Source: Algoriphagus hitonicola (GTDB taxonomy: Bacteria > Bacteroidota > Bacteroidia > Cytophagales > Cyclobacteriaceae). From it: DNA of 64,000 nt. The notes beneath the pieces are model-generated. The model had not been told where the DNA came from. It saw only the letters and a list, made by a program, of their open reading frames with translations, and searched no databases. Positions 43,269-51,557 of this stretch are shown here, piece by piece (position 1 is the first letter of the stretch; every line of letters begins with the position of its first letter). The stretch is from assembly GCF_900113375.1 (NCBI RefSeq), contig NZ_FOPC01000013.1, positions 1-64,000 of the forward strand, given 5' to 3'. Both the position numbers and the translations under genes were made by a program.

Positions 43269-44240
43269 TTATTCTGATATCAGGAAGGTTTTATATAAAC
43301 CTTTTTCTGAGGCCTTAGGCACTTCGGAAATCAAGGCATACCTTCCGGGTTCTAACTTTGCAGTAAAATACCCCGTACTACCCCCGGGCATATCGTTTAC
43401 TCCACCTAGAAAAATAAATCCTTTCGGTGCCGGTTCTACCAACCCTTTAGGATCACGCCAGTCCAGCCATGCTTCCAAAATCCCTTCGTCTGCATTTTCC
43501 TCGATTTTTACAAGATTGATGTCATGTCCCAAAAAATGGTCATAGGTAGCCTGATCCAGATAATTTACAGAAAATGTATATAAACCGGCAATTAGGGGCG
43601 GTTCAACTTCGATACCTGATTCTCTTGAAATAGTTATAGCAATATCGGCTTCTGGCTCTTTCAGATTTGATTTCTTATCAACCACGACCAATTCTTTGAT
43701 CATGCCCATATTAGTATGGAACATGCCATTATTCATTTTCACATAACATTCCACCAAATAATAACCGGGATCCAATTTGAGCGAAGTTTCGGCTGTAAGT
43801 CCCGGTGATATCAAGCCTACACCACCAGGCCATATAACTTCCGAAAACCATTGAGGCATCTTTCCGAATTCGGCAAATCCTTCTTCGGCTTTTCCATCGT
43901 TAATTAATGTCATCCCATTTGCAAAAGTAGGAAGGACCCGTTGTTTGACCGAATCGAGAGTGATTCCTTCAGGATACTTATCGATGAGAATAAAATGGGT
44001 CTGGGTTGATTTATTGTGATACCGCCATAGATTCCAACCTGAGGTGATGGTATCCGGCATCTGAAACTCCATGGCTTCCGTGATGATTTCTATGCTTTCC
44101 TCATTTTTTGTTTCTGAGACCTGATTATTTTGCTTTTCCTCAGGCTTGCATGATTGCGTGCAAATTAAGCCAATTGCTATGACGATCATTGTAGTCGTCT
44201 TCCTTCCGTTGAGATAATTAATTCGATCGATAATCATCAT
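43269..44240 (-). CDS. Lipoprotein with two related beta-sandwich domains
   Basis: A 323-residue lipoprotein (lipobox near CTQSC). Two halves look alike: the first contains HFILIDKYP and LDPGYYLVECYVK, the second HDINLVKIEENADEG and LEPGRYALISEVP, each preceded by a GG-containing turn (WPGGVGLIS, LGGVNDMPGG) and ending in a short strand (KELVV, KTFLI). This suggests an internal duplication of a cupredoxin- or Ig-like fold. The long start at 44240 is favoured because the internal Met at 44189 would leave no basic residue before the hydrophobic core. I do not recognise a family. Confidence 0.6.
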   Translation of the reverse strand: MMIIDRINYLNGRKTTTMIVIAIGLICTQSCKPEEKQNNQVSETKNEESIEIITEAMEFQMPDTITSGWNLWRYHNKSTQTHFILIDKYPEGITLDSVKQRVLPTFANGMTLINDGKAEEGFAEFGKMPQWFSEVIWPGGVGLISPGLTAETSLKLDPGYYLVECYVKMNNGMFHTNMGMIKELVVVDKKSNLKEPEADIAITISRESGIEVEPPLIAGLYTFSVNYLDQATYDHFLGHDINLVKIEENADEGILEAWLDWRDPKGLVEPAPKGFIFLGGVNDMPGGSTGYFTAKLEPGRYALISEVPKASEKGLYKTFLISE

Positions 44241-45151
44241 GCTTGGGTTAATTTATGTATGTGGAATTGTTCCTCGTGTAGAAACAGTAGCGGAATTGTG
44301 GACTCCTTTTCAAGAAGATAGGAGTGAAGCTGGGTAAAGGAATCCAAATCTAATTTCAATCCTACCATCCTTGGCTACAACAAGTTAGTGTTTTAATTTA
44401 CTGTTCTGCCAACTGTTTTTTTTATTTTCACAGGATCTTCCAGGGCAAACTTTTCGTAGGACCCAAACCAAATCTGATAGCTAACTATTAGCAGGTAGAA
44501 AAATCTTTATCCATGCCACAAAAATGCCCTTCTTAAGCGGGGCAGACTGTTCAGTATCGGTTTCGTTGTTTACCAAATGTCATCGGGACCTACTGAGCTT
44601 CGCTCGCGACGAAAGCTTAGTTGTTATGCGGTCTATTTCCAATTTTTAAGTGAGATTTCCTGAAAAAAATCTTTCTTCAGAAAGATTACAAAGCTCAAAG
44701 CCTTGGGTTTTTGGTCCTTTTGGGATCAGCAAAAAGTATAAGAAAAGGGACAGGCTATCCAAGCGGTATCAGTAGTGAAATAGCGTTGAGGACCTAAATT
44801 CGGCATGATTTCTTTTACCAATTTTCCGAACCCTCCAAGGGATTGGTTTTTCTGACGATTGTGAAAATATCCAATCCTTCTTTTCGACTGAGCTGAACCC
44901 TTGAAGGGTATTTTGTTAGGCTGTTCGGGATCCACGATAATTATCGGGTGTAATCTCGAACTCCTTTCGTAGGATTTCTAATCCGAATTAAAATAGATCG
45001 CGCCTTCAGCGCTCCTGCTGTCACCTGATCCTCTGTACCCCAAAATTATATTTTGGGCTTTTATGGTTTGCGCCTTCAGCGCAATCCGGTGCACGAACCC
45101 TCAAAATGAAGACCTGCTAGGTTTTGGAAACCTGGCAGGTCTAGATTCCAC
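44241..45151. repeat. 0.9-kb non-coding hairpin cluster
   Basis: No credible gene. Many hairpins are visible: AATCTTTC/GAAAGATT at 44668-44687, CGATAATTATCG at 44935-44946, GGATT/AATCC at 44972-44984, CCCAAAAT/ATTTTGGG at 45039-45057, and the 13-mer GCGCCTTCAGCGC twice, at 45000-45012 and 45070-45082. A 33-bp palindrome closes it at 45110-45142. Style and loops resemble the cluster beside the transposase at the left edge, but no transposase remains here. Confidence 0.6.
45110..45142. repeat. 33-bp palindrome of the AGGTTT/AAACCT family
   Basis: Arms AGACCTGCTAGGTTT and AAACCTGGCAGGTCT pair with one wobble around a 3-base loop. It is related in layout and core sequence to the palindromes at 4359-4389 and 4550-4581. 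Confidence 0.65.
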
Positions 45152-45179
45152 AAAAAAAGCCCCGAATATCGAGGCTTTA
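45152..45179 (-). terminator. Terminator of the E2 acyltransferase gene
   Basis: On the minus strand the stem AAGCCTCG/CGGGGCTT closes over ATATT and is followed by a run of seven T, starting a few bases after the stop codon. Confidence 0.8.
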
Positions 45180-45183
45180 AATT

Positions 45184-46491
45184 TTAAAAGGTGGAATTCA
45201 TATCAAAGGCTTCCAAGTAGTCTGCCACTCGCCGGACAAACATACCGCCTAAGGAACCGTCCACCACTCGGTGGTCATAGGAATGGGAGAGGAACATTTT
45301 GTGTCGGATTGCGATCACATCGCCGGTTGGGGTTTCGACCACCGCGGGCTTTTTGACAATCGCCCCTACAGCCATTATGGCCACCTGCGGCTGGGGAATA
45401 ATCGGTGTGCCCATCACATTGCCGAATGAACCTACATTGGATACGGTGTAAGTTCCGCCGCTGAGATCATCAGCGGTGAGCTTATTGGTTCTCGCTCGAT
45501 TGGCGAGGTCATTGACTTTTTTGGAAATCCCGACCAAATTTAGCTGATCGGCATTTTTTATAATCGGCACGATCAAATTGCCGGAAGGAAGGGCTACAGC
45601 CATCCCTATATTAATGTCTTTTTTCTTGATGATGCGGTCGCCGTCCACGGAGATATTGATCATCGGAAAATCTCGGATCGCCTTGGCAATTGCCTCGATA
45701 AAAAACGGAGTGTAGGTAATGGATTCCCCGTATTTCTGTTTGTAGGCAATTTTATTTTTTTCTCTCCAATGCACGATATGGGTCATGTCTGCCTCGACAA
45801 AAGAGGTCACATGGGGGGAAATCCGCTTAGAATCCACCATGCGCTGGGCAATCATCTTGCGCATGCGGTCCATCTCAATGATTTCGTCGGTAGCCGATAT
45901 GCTAACTTGAACTTTCGGAGTTTCTGAAATTGACGGGGCAGAGGCAGCGGGCTGACTGACTGGTGCTTGAGAACCTCGGTTTTTCAGGTAATCCAACATG
46001 TCCTGTTTGGTGACCCGATTATCCTTGCCGGTACCCGGAATTTTTGAAAGCTCTGTAGCTCCGATTCCCTCTTCTTTGGCGATGCTTCGAACCAAGGGAG
46101 AATAAAAGCGCTCATCGTCCCCAGATTGGTCCGGTTCTGCCGCAGCAATCAACGACTCAGTATGTGCGGGTGCAGCGGCGACTAGCTCTTCTTTTTGGGA
46201 AGGTTTTTCCGCAGTAGAGGCAGCGCTTGGAGCAGTTGAGGAAATTTCCCCTTCGGTCTCAATGATCGCGATGGGTGCGCCTACAGCGATCACATCGCCT
46301 TCTTTGGCCAATATTTTTTTGAGCACTCCGCCATGGGTGGCAGGTACTTCAGTATCTACTTTGTCAGTGGCGACCTCGAGCACGGACTCATCCTGCTCGA
46401 TGGAGTCGCCCTCTTTTTTGAGCCAGGTAAGGATGGTGCCCTCTATGATACTTTCGCCCATTTTGGGCATCAGCATTTCTACACTTGCCAT
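45184..46491 (-). CDS. Dihydrolipoamide acyltransferase (E2 of a 2-oxoacid dehydrogenase)
   Basis: A 435-residue E2. One N-terminal lipoyl domain with Lys44 in EVATDKVDTEVPA, a Pro/Ala-rich hinge, an E1/E3-binding domain (SPLVRSIAKEEGIGATELSKI, about 130-165), and a CoA-acyltransferase domain ending in SYDHRVVDGSLGG with the catalytic His and Asp. DKVDTEVP rather than DKATME favours the branched-chain or 2-oxoglutarate group over pyruvate; I cannot separate these further. No E1 or E3 gene is nearby. Confidence 0.87.
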   Translation of the reverse strand: MASVEMLMPKMGESIIEGTILTWLKKEGDSIEQDESVLEVATDKVDTEVPATHGGVLKKILAKEGDVIAVGAPIAIIETEGEISSTAPSAASTAEKPSQKEELVAAAPAHTESLIAAAEPDQSGDDERFYSPLVRSIAKEEGIGATELSKIPGTGKDNRVTKQDMLDYLKNRGSQAPVSQPAASAPSISETPKVQVSISATDEIIEMDRMRKMIAQRMVDSKRISPHVTSFVEADMTHIVHWREKNKIAYKQKYGESITYTPFFIEAIAKAIRDFPMINISVDGDRIIKKKDINIGMAVALPSGNLIVPIIKNADQLNLVGISKKVNDLANRARTNKLTADDLSGGTYTVSNVGSFGNVMGTPIIPQPQVAIMAVGAIVKKPAVVETPTGDVIAIRHKMFLSHSYDHRVVDGSLGGMFVRRVADYLEAFDMNSTF

Positions 46492-46577
46492 ACTAGTTTT
46501 GGTATTTAATTGGGTTTATATTAAAGTTTTAAAATTAAATTTTATCAAACATTGAAACAAGCCTTTAGTATAAAATT

Positions 46578-47834
46578 TTATTCTTCAATTTTGGAAATGA
46601 ATATTCTCAACAAATTGAGTAAAGCCACTCCGGTCAGTTGAATATTCAGCATCCGATCCTGAGTCAATTGCAGTTTTTTGGTTTTTGTCTCCTTTCGATT
46701 ACTGACTGCAATCCAGACCGTTCCTACCGGTTTTTCTTCGCTTCCGCCATCTGGACCGGCGATTCCGCTGGAGGAAAGCCCAAAATCCGAGTCAAATAGA
46801 TTCCGAACTCCCTGAGCCATTTCCTGCACCGTTTCTTCACTAACCGCCCCGCAATTTTTTAGGGTTTCGGAGGAAACACCGAGGATTTTTTCCTTGAACT
46901 GATTGTGATAAGGAACGACCGAACCTTGGAAATATGCACTGCTTCCCGGTACAGTTGTGATCAAATGGGAGACATATCCTCCACTGCAGCTCTCTGCCAA
47001 AGCTAGGGTTTTCCCCGAATTCTTCAAAAGTTTGGCAATGGCAGTCTCTAGCTTTTCCCCATCAAATCCATAAACATATTTCTCGATTCGAGGCAAAACC
47101 AGTCGGATTTGCTGCTCGACTTCTGCTTGAATTTTTTCCAGATTTGTCCCAAATCCAGTAAGTCGAAGTTTGACATGACCGAGGGATGGTAGGTAGGCTA
47201 AGCGGATATGATCGGGAAGGGCATTTTCCCAGTCATTGATCATATCCGAAAGCCAGCTTTCACCGATTCCGGCAGTTTTGATCAGTTTATGAAATATCAC
47301 TGGCAATTCAAAAATCCTATCGAGCTTGGGCAGTACAAAATCACGCATCAGTTTTTTCATCTCATGCGGCACTCCCGGCATGGACATCCAATAGGTATCA
47401 TTGCGCTCAAACCACATTCCCGGAGCGGTTCCCACTTCATTGGGTACATAGGTACAGCAGGAGGGGAGGTGTCCTTGAAGTACATTGAGTGGAGTCATCT
47501 CCCGGCCTCTACGCTTAAAAAATGCGGTGATTGCCTCGACTGCCTCAGGAACTTCCCGAATCGGGCAATCAAAGTATTCGGCCAACAGCGGCTTAGTCAA
47601 ATCATCCTGAGTTGGACCTAATCCTCCTGTGATTAAAACCAAATCCGCCCGCTTATCAGCTTCGGCAAAAGCCTTCAAAATATCTCCCCGATTGTCTCCA
47701 ACGGTAGTTTTTCGAACGACCTTGACTCCCTTGAGATCCAGTTCCTGAGAGATCCAGTGACTGTTGGTATCCACGATCTGTCCGTAGAGCAGTTCGTCTC
47801 CTATGGCAATGATTTCTGCCTTGATTTGCTTCAT
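46578..47834 (-). CDS. cinA: CinA-family nicotinamide-nucleotide amidase/phosphatase
   Basis: A 418-residue two-domain protein. The N-terminal MoCF-like domain (KAEIIAIGDELLYGQIVDTNS, TGGLGPTQDD, GVPHEM) hydrolyses ADP-ribose-type pyrophosphates in homologues. The C-terminal PncC domain (LAESCSGGYVSHLITTVPGS, SGIAGPDGGSEEKPVGTV) deamidates nicotinamide mononucleotide in pyridine-nucleotide recycling. I chose ATG 47834, where family similarity begins, over the frame opening at 47927 that runs into the SDR gene. It lies 4 bp after the SDR gene. Confidence 0.9.
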   Translation of the reverse strand: MKQIKAEIIAIGDELLYGQIVDTNSHWISQELDLKGVKVVRKTTVGDNRGDILKAFAEADKRADLVLITGGLGPTQDDLTKPLLAEYFDCPIREVPEAVEAITAFFKRRGREMTPLNVLQGHLPSCCTYVPNEVGTAPGMWFERNDTYWMSMPGVPHEMKKLMRDFVLPKLDRIFELPVIFHKLIKTAGIGESWLSDMINDWENALPDHIRLAYLPSLGHVKLRLTGFGTNLEKIQAEVEQQIRLVLPRIEKYVYGFDGEKLETAIAKLLKNSGKTLALAESCSGGYVSHLITTVPGSSAYFQGSVVPYHNQFKEKILGVSSETLKNCGAVSEETVQEMAQGVRNLFDSDFGLSSSGIAGPDGGSEEKPVGTVWIAVSNRKETKTKKLQLTQDRMLNIQLTGVALLNLLRIFISKIEE

Positions 47835-47838
47835 TTGT

Positions 47839-48627
47839 TTATCTGACTTTTGCTTTTCTGAGAATTTTTGAAAAGAGTTTGGGGAAAAAGCGCTTGAGGT
47901 AAACCGCGTAGATTTCCTTTCCCCCAATGAGCACTTCTTCTTTTTTGTGGGTGATGGCTTTGAAAATTTCTTCGGCGCAATCTTCGGGTTTCATCCCTTT
48001 TTCTTGTGCCTCGTCCATTTCATTGAGCGGTGTGCCATCGGCAGTCAGTGCGTTGACCGATACCTGTGTACGAATAAAACCCGGACAGATCAAGGTTACT
48101 CCGATCCGATCCTGAAAATGCTCCGCTCTGAGCGTGTCAAAAAAGCCGTGAAGGGCATGTTTGGAGGCGGCATAAGCAGAGCGGTAATGGGTACCGAATT
48201 TTCCGACGAGACTAGTTACCACACCAAAATGCCCGCTTTGATTTTGGATGAAATGAGGCAGAATGGCTTTGGTCAAAGCAACCGTACCGAAGAAATTGAT
48301 TTCCATCAGTTTTCGGTCCACCGAAAGGGCCGTATCTTTGATCAGGGAGCGCTGACTGATGCCGGCATTGTGAAGCAGTATATCCACTTTTCCAAAGGAA
48401 GAAATGGCTTCTCTTACTTTGTCAGGCATAAGTGAGGAATCAGCCAAATCCAGTTCCAGGATTTTTACTTTTTTGGGATTTGGGCAAGCGGTCTTTACCT
48501 CCTGTAGCGCCTGACTGGTTCTCGCTGAAATAATCAGAGAATAACCGGCTTGGGCAAAGCGCAGGGCGGCGGCTTTTCCGATTCCGGAAGATGCTCCGGT
48601 GATCCAGATTACCTTTTGATCCGTCAT
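47839..48627 (-). CDS. SDR-family short-chain dehydrogenase
   Basis: A 262-residue classical SDR. The NAD(P)-binding TGASSGIGKAAALRFA, NAG motif LLHNAGIS and active site YAASKHALHGF (Tyr and Lys) are intact, with the Ser expected in VTSLVGK. Substrate unknown; it resembles membrane-associated SDRs acting on lipids. Its ATG overlaps the folA stop by 4 nt, so folA, this gene and cinA are probably one transcript. Confidence 0.88.
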   Translation of the reverse strand: MTDQKVIWITGASSGIGKAAALRFAQAGYSLIISARTSQALQEVKTACPNPKKVKILELDLADSSLMPDKVREAISSFGKVDILLHNAGISQRSLIKDTALSVDRKLMEINFFGTVALTKAILPHFIQNQSGHFGVVTSLVGKFGTHYRSAYAASKHALHGFFDTLRAEHFQDRIGVTLICPGFIRTQVSVNALTADGTPLNEMDEAQEKGMKPEDCAEEIFKAITHKKEEVLIGGKEIYAVYLKRFFPKLFSKILRKAKVR

Positions 48628-49127
48628 TTGGCTTTTTTCCGTTCATAATCCACAAATCGAAAAGCATATCGGTGCTTTTCATCTGCAGGGTGATACTCTT
48701 CAAAGGTGATCTTCCAATCTTCAGGATCGAAATCAGGGAAATAAGTATCGCCCTCGAGTTCGGCTTCCACTTCGGTCAGAATCAACTCGTCGGCTAGAGG
48801 GAGAGTTTGTTTGTAGATTTCACCTCCACCGATAATGAAAAGCTTATCCACGTTTAATTTGTTGCAAAAGCGAAAAGCATCTTCGAAATTTTGGAAGGTA
48901 TAATGGCCTTCGGGAACTTCAAAACCTGGATCTCGGGTGATCACCAGATGGGTTCGGTTGGGAAGGGGTTTCCCTAATGAAAGGTAAGTTTTACGCCCCA
49001 TCAATATGTAGTGACCGGAGGTGATGGATTTAAAGCGTTTGAAATCAGCGGGTAATCTCCAGAGAAGATCATTTTCTTTTCCGATGATGTTGTTTTTTGC
49101 CCGAGCGGCGATGATAATTAGCTTCAT
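48624..49127 (-). CDS. folA: Dihydrofolate reductase
   Basis: A 167-residue DHFR that reduces dihydrofolate with NADPH. It begins LIIIAARAKNNIIGKENDLLWRLPADFKRF, keeps GHYILMGRKTYLSLG and the LFIIGGGEIYKQTLPLADELILTEV cofactor segment. The folate-binding acid appears to be the Asp of LPADFK. No thyA is adjacent. It heads a three-gene run with the SDR and cinA. Confidence 0.94.
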   Translation of the reverse strand: MKLIIIAARAKNNIIGKENDLLWRLPADFKRFKSITSGHYILMGRKTYLSLGKPLPNRTHLVITRDPGFEVPEGHYTFQNFEDAFRFCNKLNVDKLFIIGGGEIYKQTLPLADELILTEVEAELEGDTYFPDFDPEDWKITFEEYHPADEKHRYAFRFVDYERKKAK

Positions 49128-49208
49128 GCGAAAGAATAGATAAGTGCTGAATTTACCCTGATTGCCCGGTTTATAAAAATGAAATTTGACAACAAATTAG
49201 GTTGAAAA

Positions 49209-49240
49209 GAAAAAGGCAATGAAAAATCATCGCCTTTTTA
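49209..49240 (-). terminator. Terminator of the DUF4412-like gene
   Basis: On the minus strand AAAAAGGCGATGA and TCATTGCCTTTTT pair with one G-T wobble around TTTT, and T runs follow. It begins about 24 bp after the stop codon. Confidence 0.75.
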
Positions 49241-49263
49241 GTTTTGAGGGTTTTTGGATATTT

Positions 49264-50169
49264 CTATTTTTTCCCCATACTTTCCATGACATTGGGATAT
49301 TCAGCCATGGTTAGTGATTTTGGGCTGTTGAGTTCGATTTCTATGACGGTCATTTCCACACTGCTACCATCCACGTCAGTGAATGTCATCGCCATAAAAT
49401 CCCCTGCGGGCAAATTGGCAAATCGCTTGGCATATTTCTGCTTGGTACTGTTTTTCAACATGGGACTGTCCATACCCCAAAATGATTTCAGGTTTTCGAT
49501 TGGCTCCTGGGTGATCCAATAATAGCCTTCTCCATCCTCGCTTTTCACATAAAACTCATCGCATTCATATCCCAGGATGGATTTGGTGTTTCCTGTTTTT
49601 TCGAAGGTGACATCCTCGTCTTCCATCTGATTTTCTACTTCTTCACTCACCATATTTTCACCGTCGATCTTATAGGCAAGGCTATTTTTGGTACCGTCAC
49701 TTTCCATAAAGATGATGGAGGCGCTATTTTTCAGATCAAACACGATGGTGGAAGCACCTTCTTTGGTTTTTGGATCGCTTACTTCCATGCCGATGTATTC
49801 ATTTGGGGTGAGCAGTGACTTCATGGTGACCGGATCTTCTGCTTTCCCGTTTTGATTTTTGGCGGTAACCTCCATGGTCATAAAGCCGGTGAAATCGTAA
49901 GCTTCCTCCGTGTCTACCGGTTCGCCCCATTTGGACATGATTGATTCCATATCCATATCAAGCGGGCTGGATTCGCTTCCTCCCAAGGTGCTGAGTTGTT
50001 TTTCGATTTGTCGCTGAACGAGCTTATTGACTTCCTCTTCGGTCTTTTTGGCCAAGGCGTTTTCCGCTCCCTGCTGAGCTGCTTGCTTGATTTTCTTGAT
50101 TAATTGAGCTTCTACCGTGGTACTTGTCAGAAGTAGAATAGGTAGAAAAATATATAGTAGCCTTTTCAT
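49264..50169 (-). CDS. DUF4412-like secreted protein
   Basis: A 301-residue exported protein with a signal peptide ending VEAQ, a short helical segment (about 25-60) with many Lys and Gln, then a beta-rich domain: FTGFMTMEVTAKN, NEYIGMEVSDP, TKSILGYECDEFYVKSEDGEGYYWITQEP. This layout is that of DUF4412 proteins, which have a lipid-binding-like fold but no known function. A terminator follows, and the tandem repeat array lies upstream at about 140 bp. Confidence 0.7.
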   Translation of the reverse strand: MKRLLYIFLPILLLTSTTVEAQLIKKIKQAAQQGAENALAKKTEEEVNKLVQRQIEKQLSTLGGSESSPLDMDMESIMSKWGEPVDTEEAYDFTGFMTMEVTAKNQNGKAEDPVTMKSLLTPNEYIGMEVSDPKTKEGASTIVFDLKNSASIIFMESDGTKNSLAYKIDGENMVSEEVENQMEDEDVTFEKTGNTKSILGYECDEFYVKSEDGEGYYWITQEPIENLKSFWGMDSPMLKNSTKQKYAKRFANLPAGDFMAMTFTDVDGSSVEMTVIEIELNSPKSLTMAEYPNVMESMGKK

Positions 50170-50307
50170 AGTTTTTTAGGTTAAAATGTTAATTATTACA
50201 TATATAAAGTTCCTTAAAATTTGGTGGAATTAAAAATTATCCATCGAAATATGATAAAGTGGAAAGGAGAATTGGGGTTTTTCAGCATTTAATTTTAAAA
50301 GGGAATG
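50170..50307. other. Upstream region of the DUF4412-like gene
   Basis: AT-rich, with no gene. It separates the start of the DUF4412-like gene from the first repeat unit and should contain its promoter; no confident match to the consensus was found. Confidence 0.3.
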
Positions 50308-51515
50308 GCCACGAATTCACGAATTAAAAGTTAAGCGGAAGAATTTGGTAAAATCTATCCTCTGAAATGTTTCCAGCAGATCAGCGAATAAGAAGTTTTG
50401 AATCAGGTTTAAGAGATTAAATTGGGTCTGTTTAAAAAGAAATTCGTGCATTAGTGGCTTTCAAAAAAAAGAAATTAGCCACGAATTCGCGAATTAAAAC
50501 TGATCAGAGGATTTGGTAAAATCTATTCTCCACAATTTTTCCCGCAGATACACGCAGAAAAAGGCGCAGATAATTGCAGATTTTTAGTGGCCTACCTTGT
50601 GCGTATTGGTCAAATTCTTCAAAAAGAAATTCGTGCATTGGTGGCTTTCAAAAAAAGGAATTAGCCACGAATTCACGAATTAAAACTGATCCGGGGATTT
50701 GGTAAAATCTATTCTCTACAATTTTTCCTGCAGATACACACAGAAAAAGGCGCAGATAATCGCAGATTTTTAGTGGCCTACCTTGTGCGTATTGGTCAAA
50801 TTCTTTAAAAAGGAATTCGTGCATTGGTGGCATTCAAAAAAGATTAGCCACGAATTCACGAATTAAAGCTGATCCGGGGATTTGTTAAAGTCTATCCTCA
50901 GAAATTTTCCCCGCAGATAGACGCAGAAAAAGGCGCAGATAATCGCAGATTTTTAGAGTCCTACCTTATGCGTATTGGTCAAATTCTTCAAAAAGGAATT
51001 CGTGCATTAGTGGCTTTCGAAAAAAGGAATTAGCCACGAATTCGCGAATTAAAACTGATCCGGGGATTTGGTAAAATCTATTCTCTACAATTTTTCCCGC
51101 AGATACACGCAGAAAAAGGCGCAGATAATTGCAGATTTTTAGTGGCCTACCTTGTGCGTATTGGTCAAATTCTTCAATAAGAAATTCGTGCATTAGTGGC
51201 TTTCAAAAAAAAGAAATTAGCCACGAATTCGCGAATTAAAACTGATCCGGGGATTTGGTTAAATCTATTCTCTACAATTTTTCCCGCAGATACACGCAGA
51301 AAAAGGCGCAGATAATCGCAGATTTTTAGTGGCCTACCTTATGCGTATTGGTCAAATTCTTCAAAAAGGAATTCGTGCATTAGTGGCTTTCAAAAAAAGA
51401 TTAGCCACGAATTCACGAATTAAAACTGATCAGAGGATTTGGTAATATCTATCCTCTACCATTTCCCCGCAGATAGACGCAGAAAAAAAGGTGCTGATAA
51501 TCGCATATTTTTCAT
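50308..51515. repeat. Tandem array of seven 170-187-bp units
   Basis: Seven units begin GCCACGAATTC at 50308, 50478, 50664, 50847, 51033, 51220 and 51404 (spacings 170, 186, 183, 186, 187, 184). The first is diverged and the last is cut short at about 51515; the inner ones are nearly identical. Each starts GCCACGAATTCGCGAATT and ends AATTCGTGCATTAGTGGC, an inverted repeat that pairs across the unit. The middle has four CGCAGA boxes spaced about 10, 12 and 10 bp. No ORF with coding character fits. It lies between the DUF4412-like gene and fmt. Confidence 0.9.
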
Positions 51516-51557
51516 TCACTATTTTTAGGGTTTTAATCAGCAGGGTAACCTATTCTT

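Noticed and set aside
44726..44935. Short minus-strand ORF in the hairpin cluster
   Set aside because: Its 69 residues show no motif and the DNA around it is hairpin-rich; coding seems unlikely.
50648..51193. Two minus-strand ORFs (50648-50833 and 50966-51193) with a repeated protein sequence inside the tandem array
   Set aside because: They exist because most units are about 62 codons long and lack stops in that frame; their protein text is the repeat itself, with no domain, and the frame breaks where units differ in length by one or two bases.
50308..51515. Tandem array as a CRISPR locus
   Set aside because: Units are 170-187 bp, contiguous and similar throughout, without unique spacers, and no cas gene is nearby.
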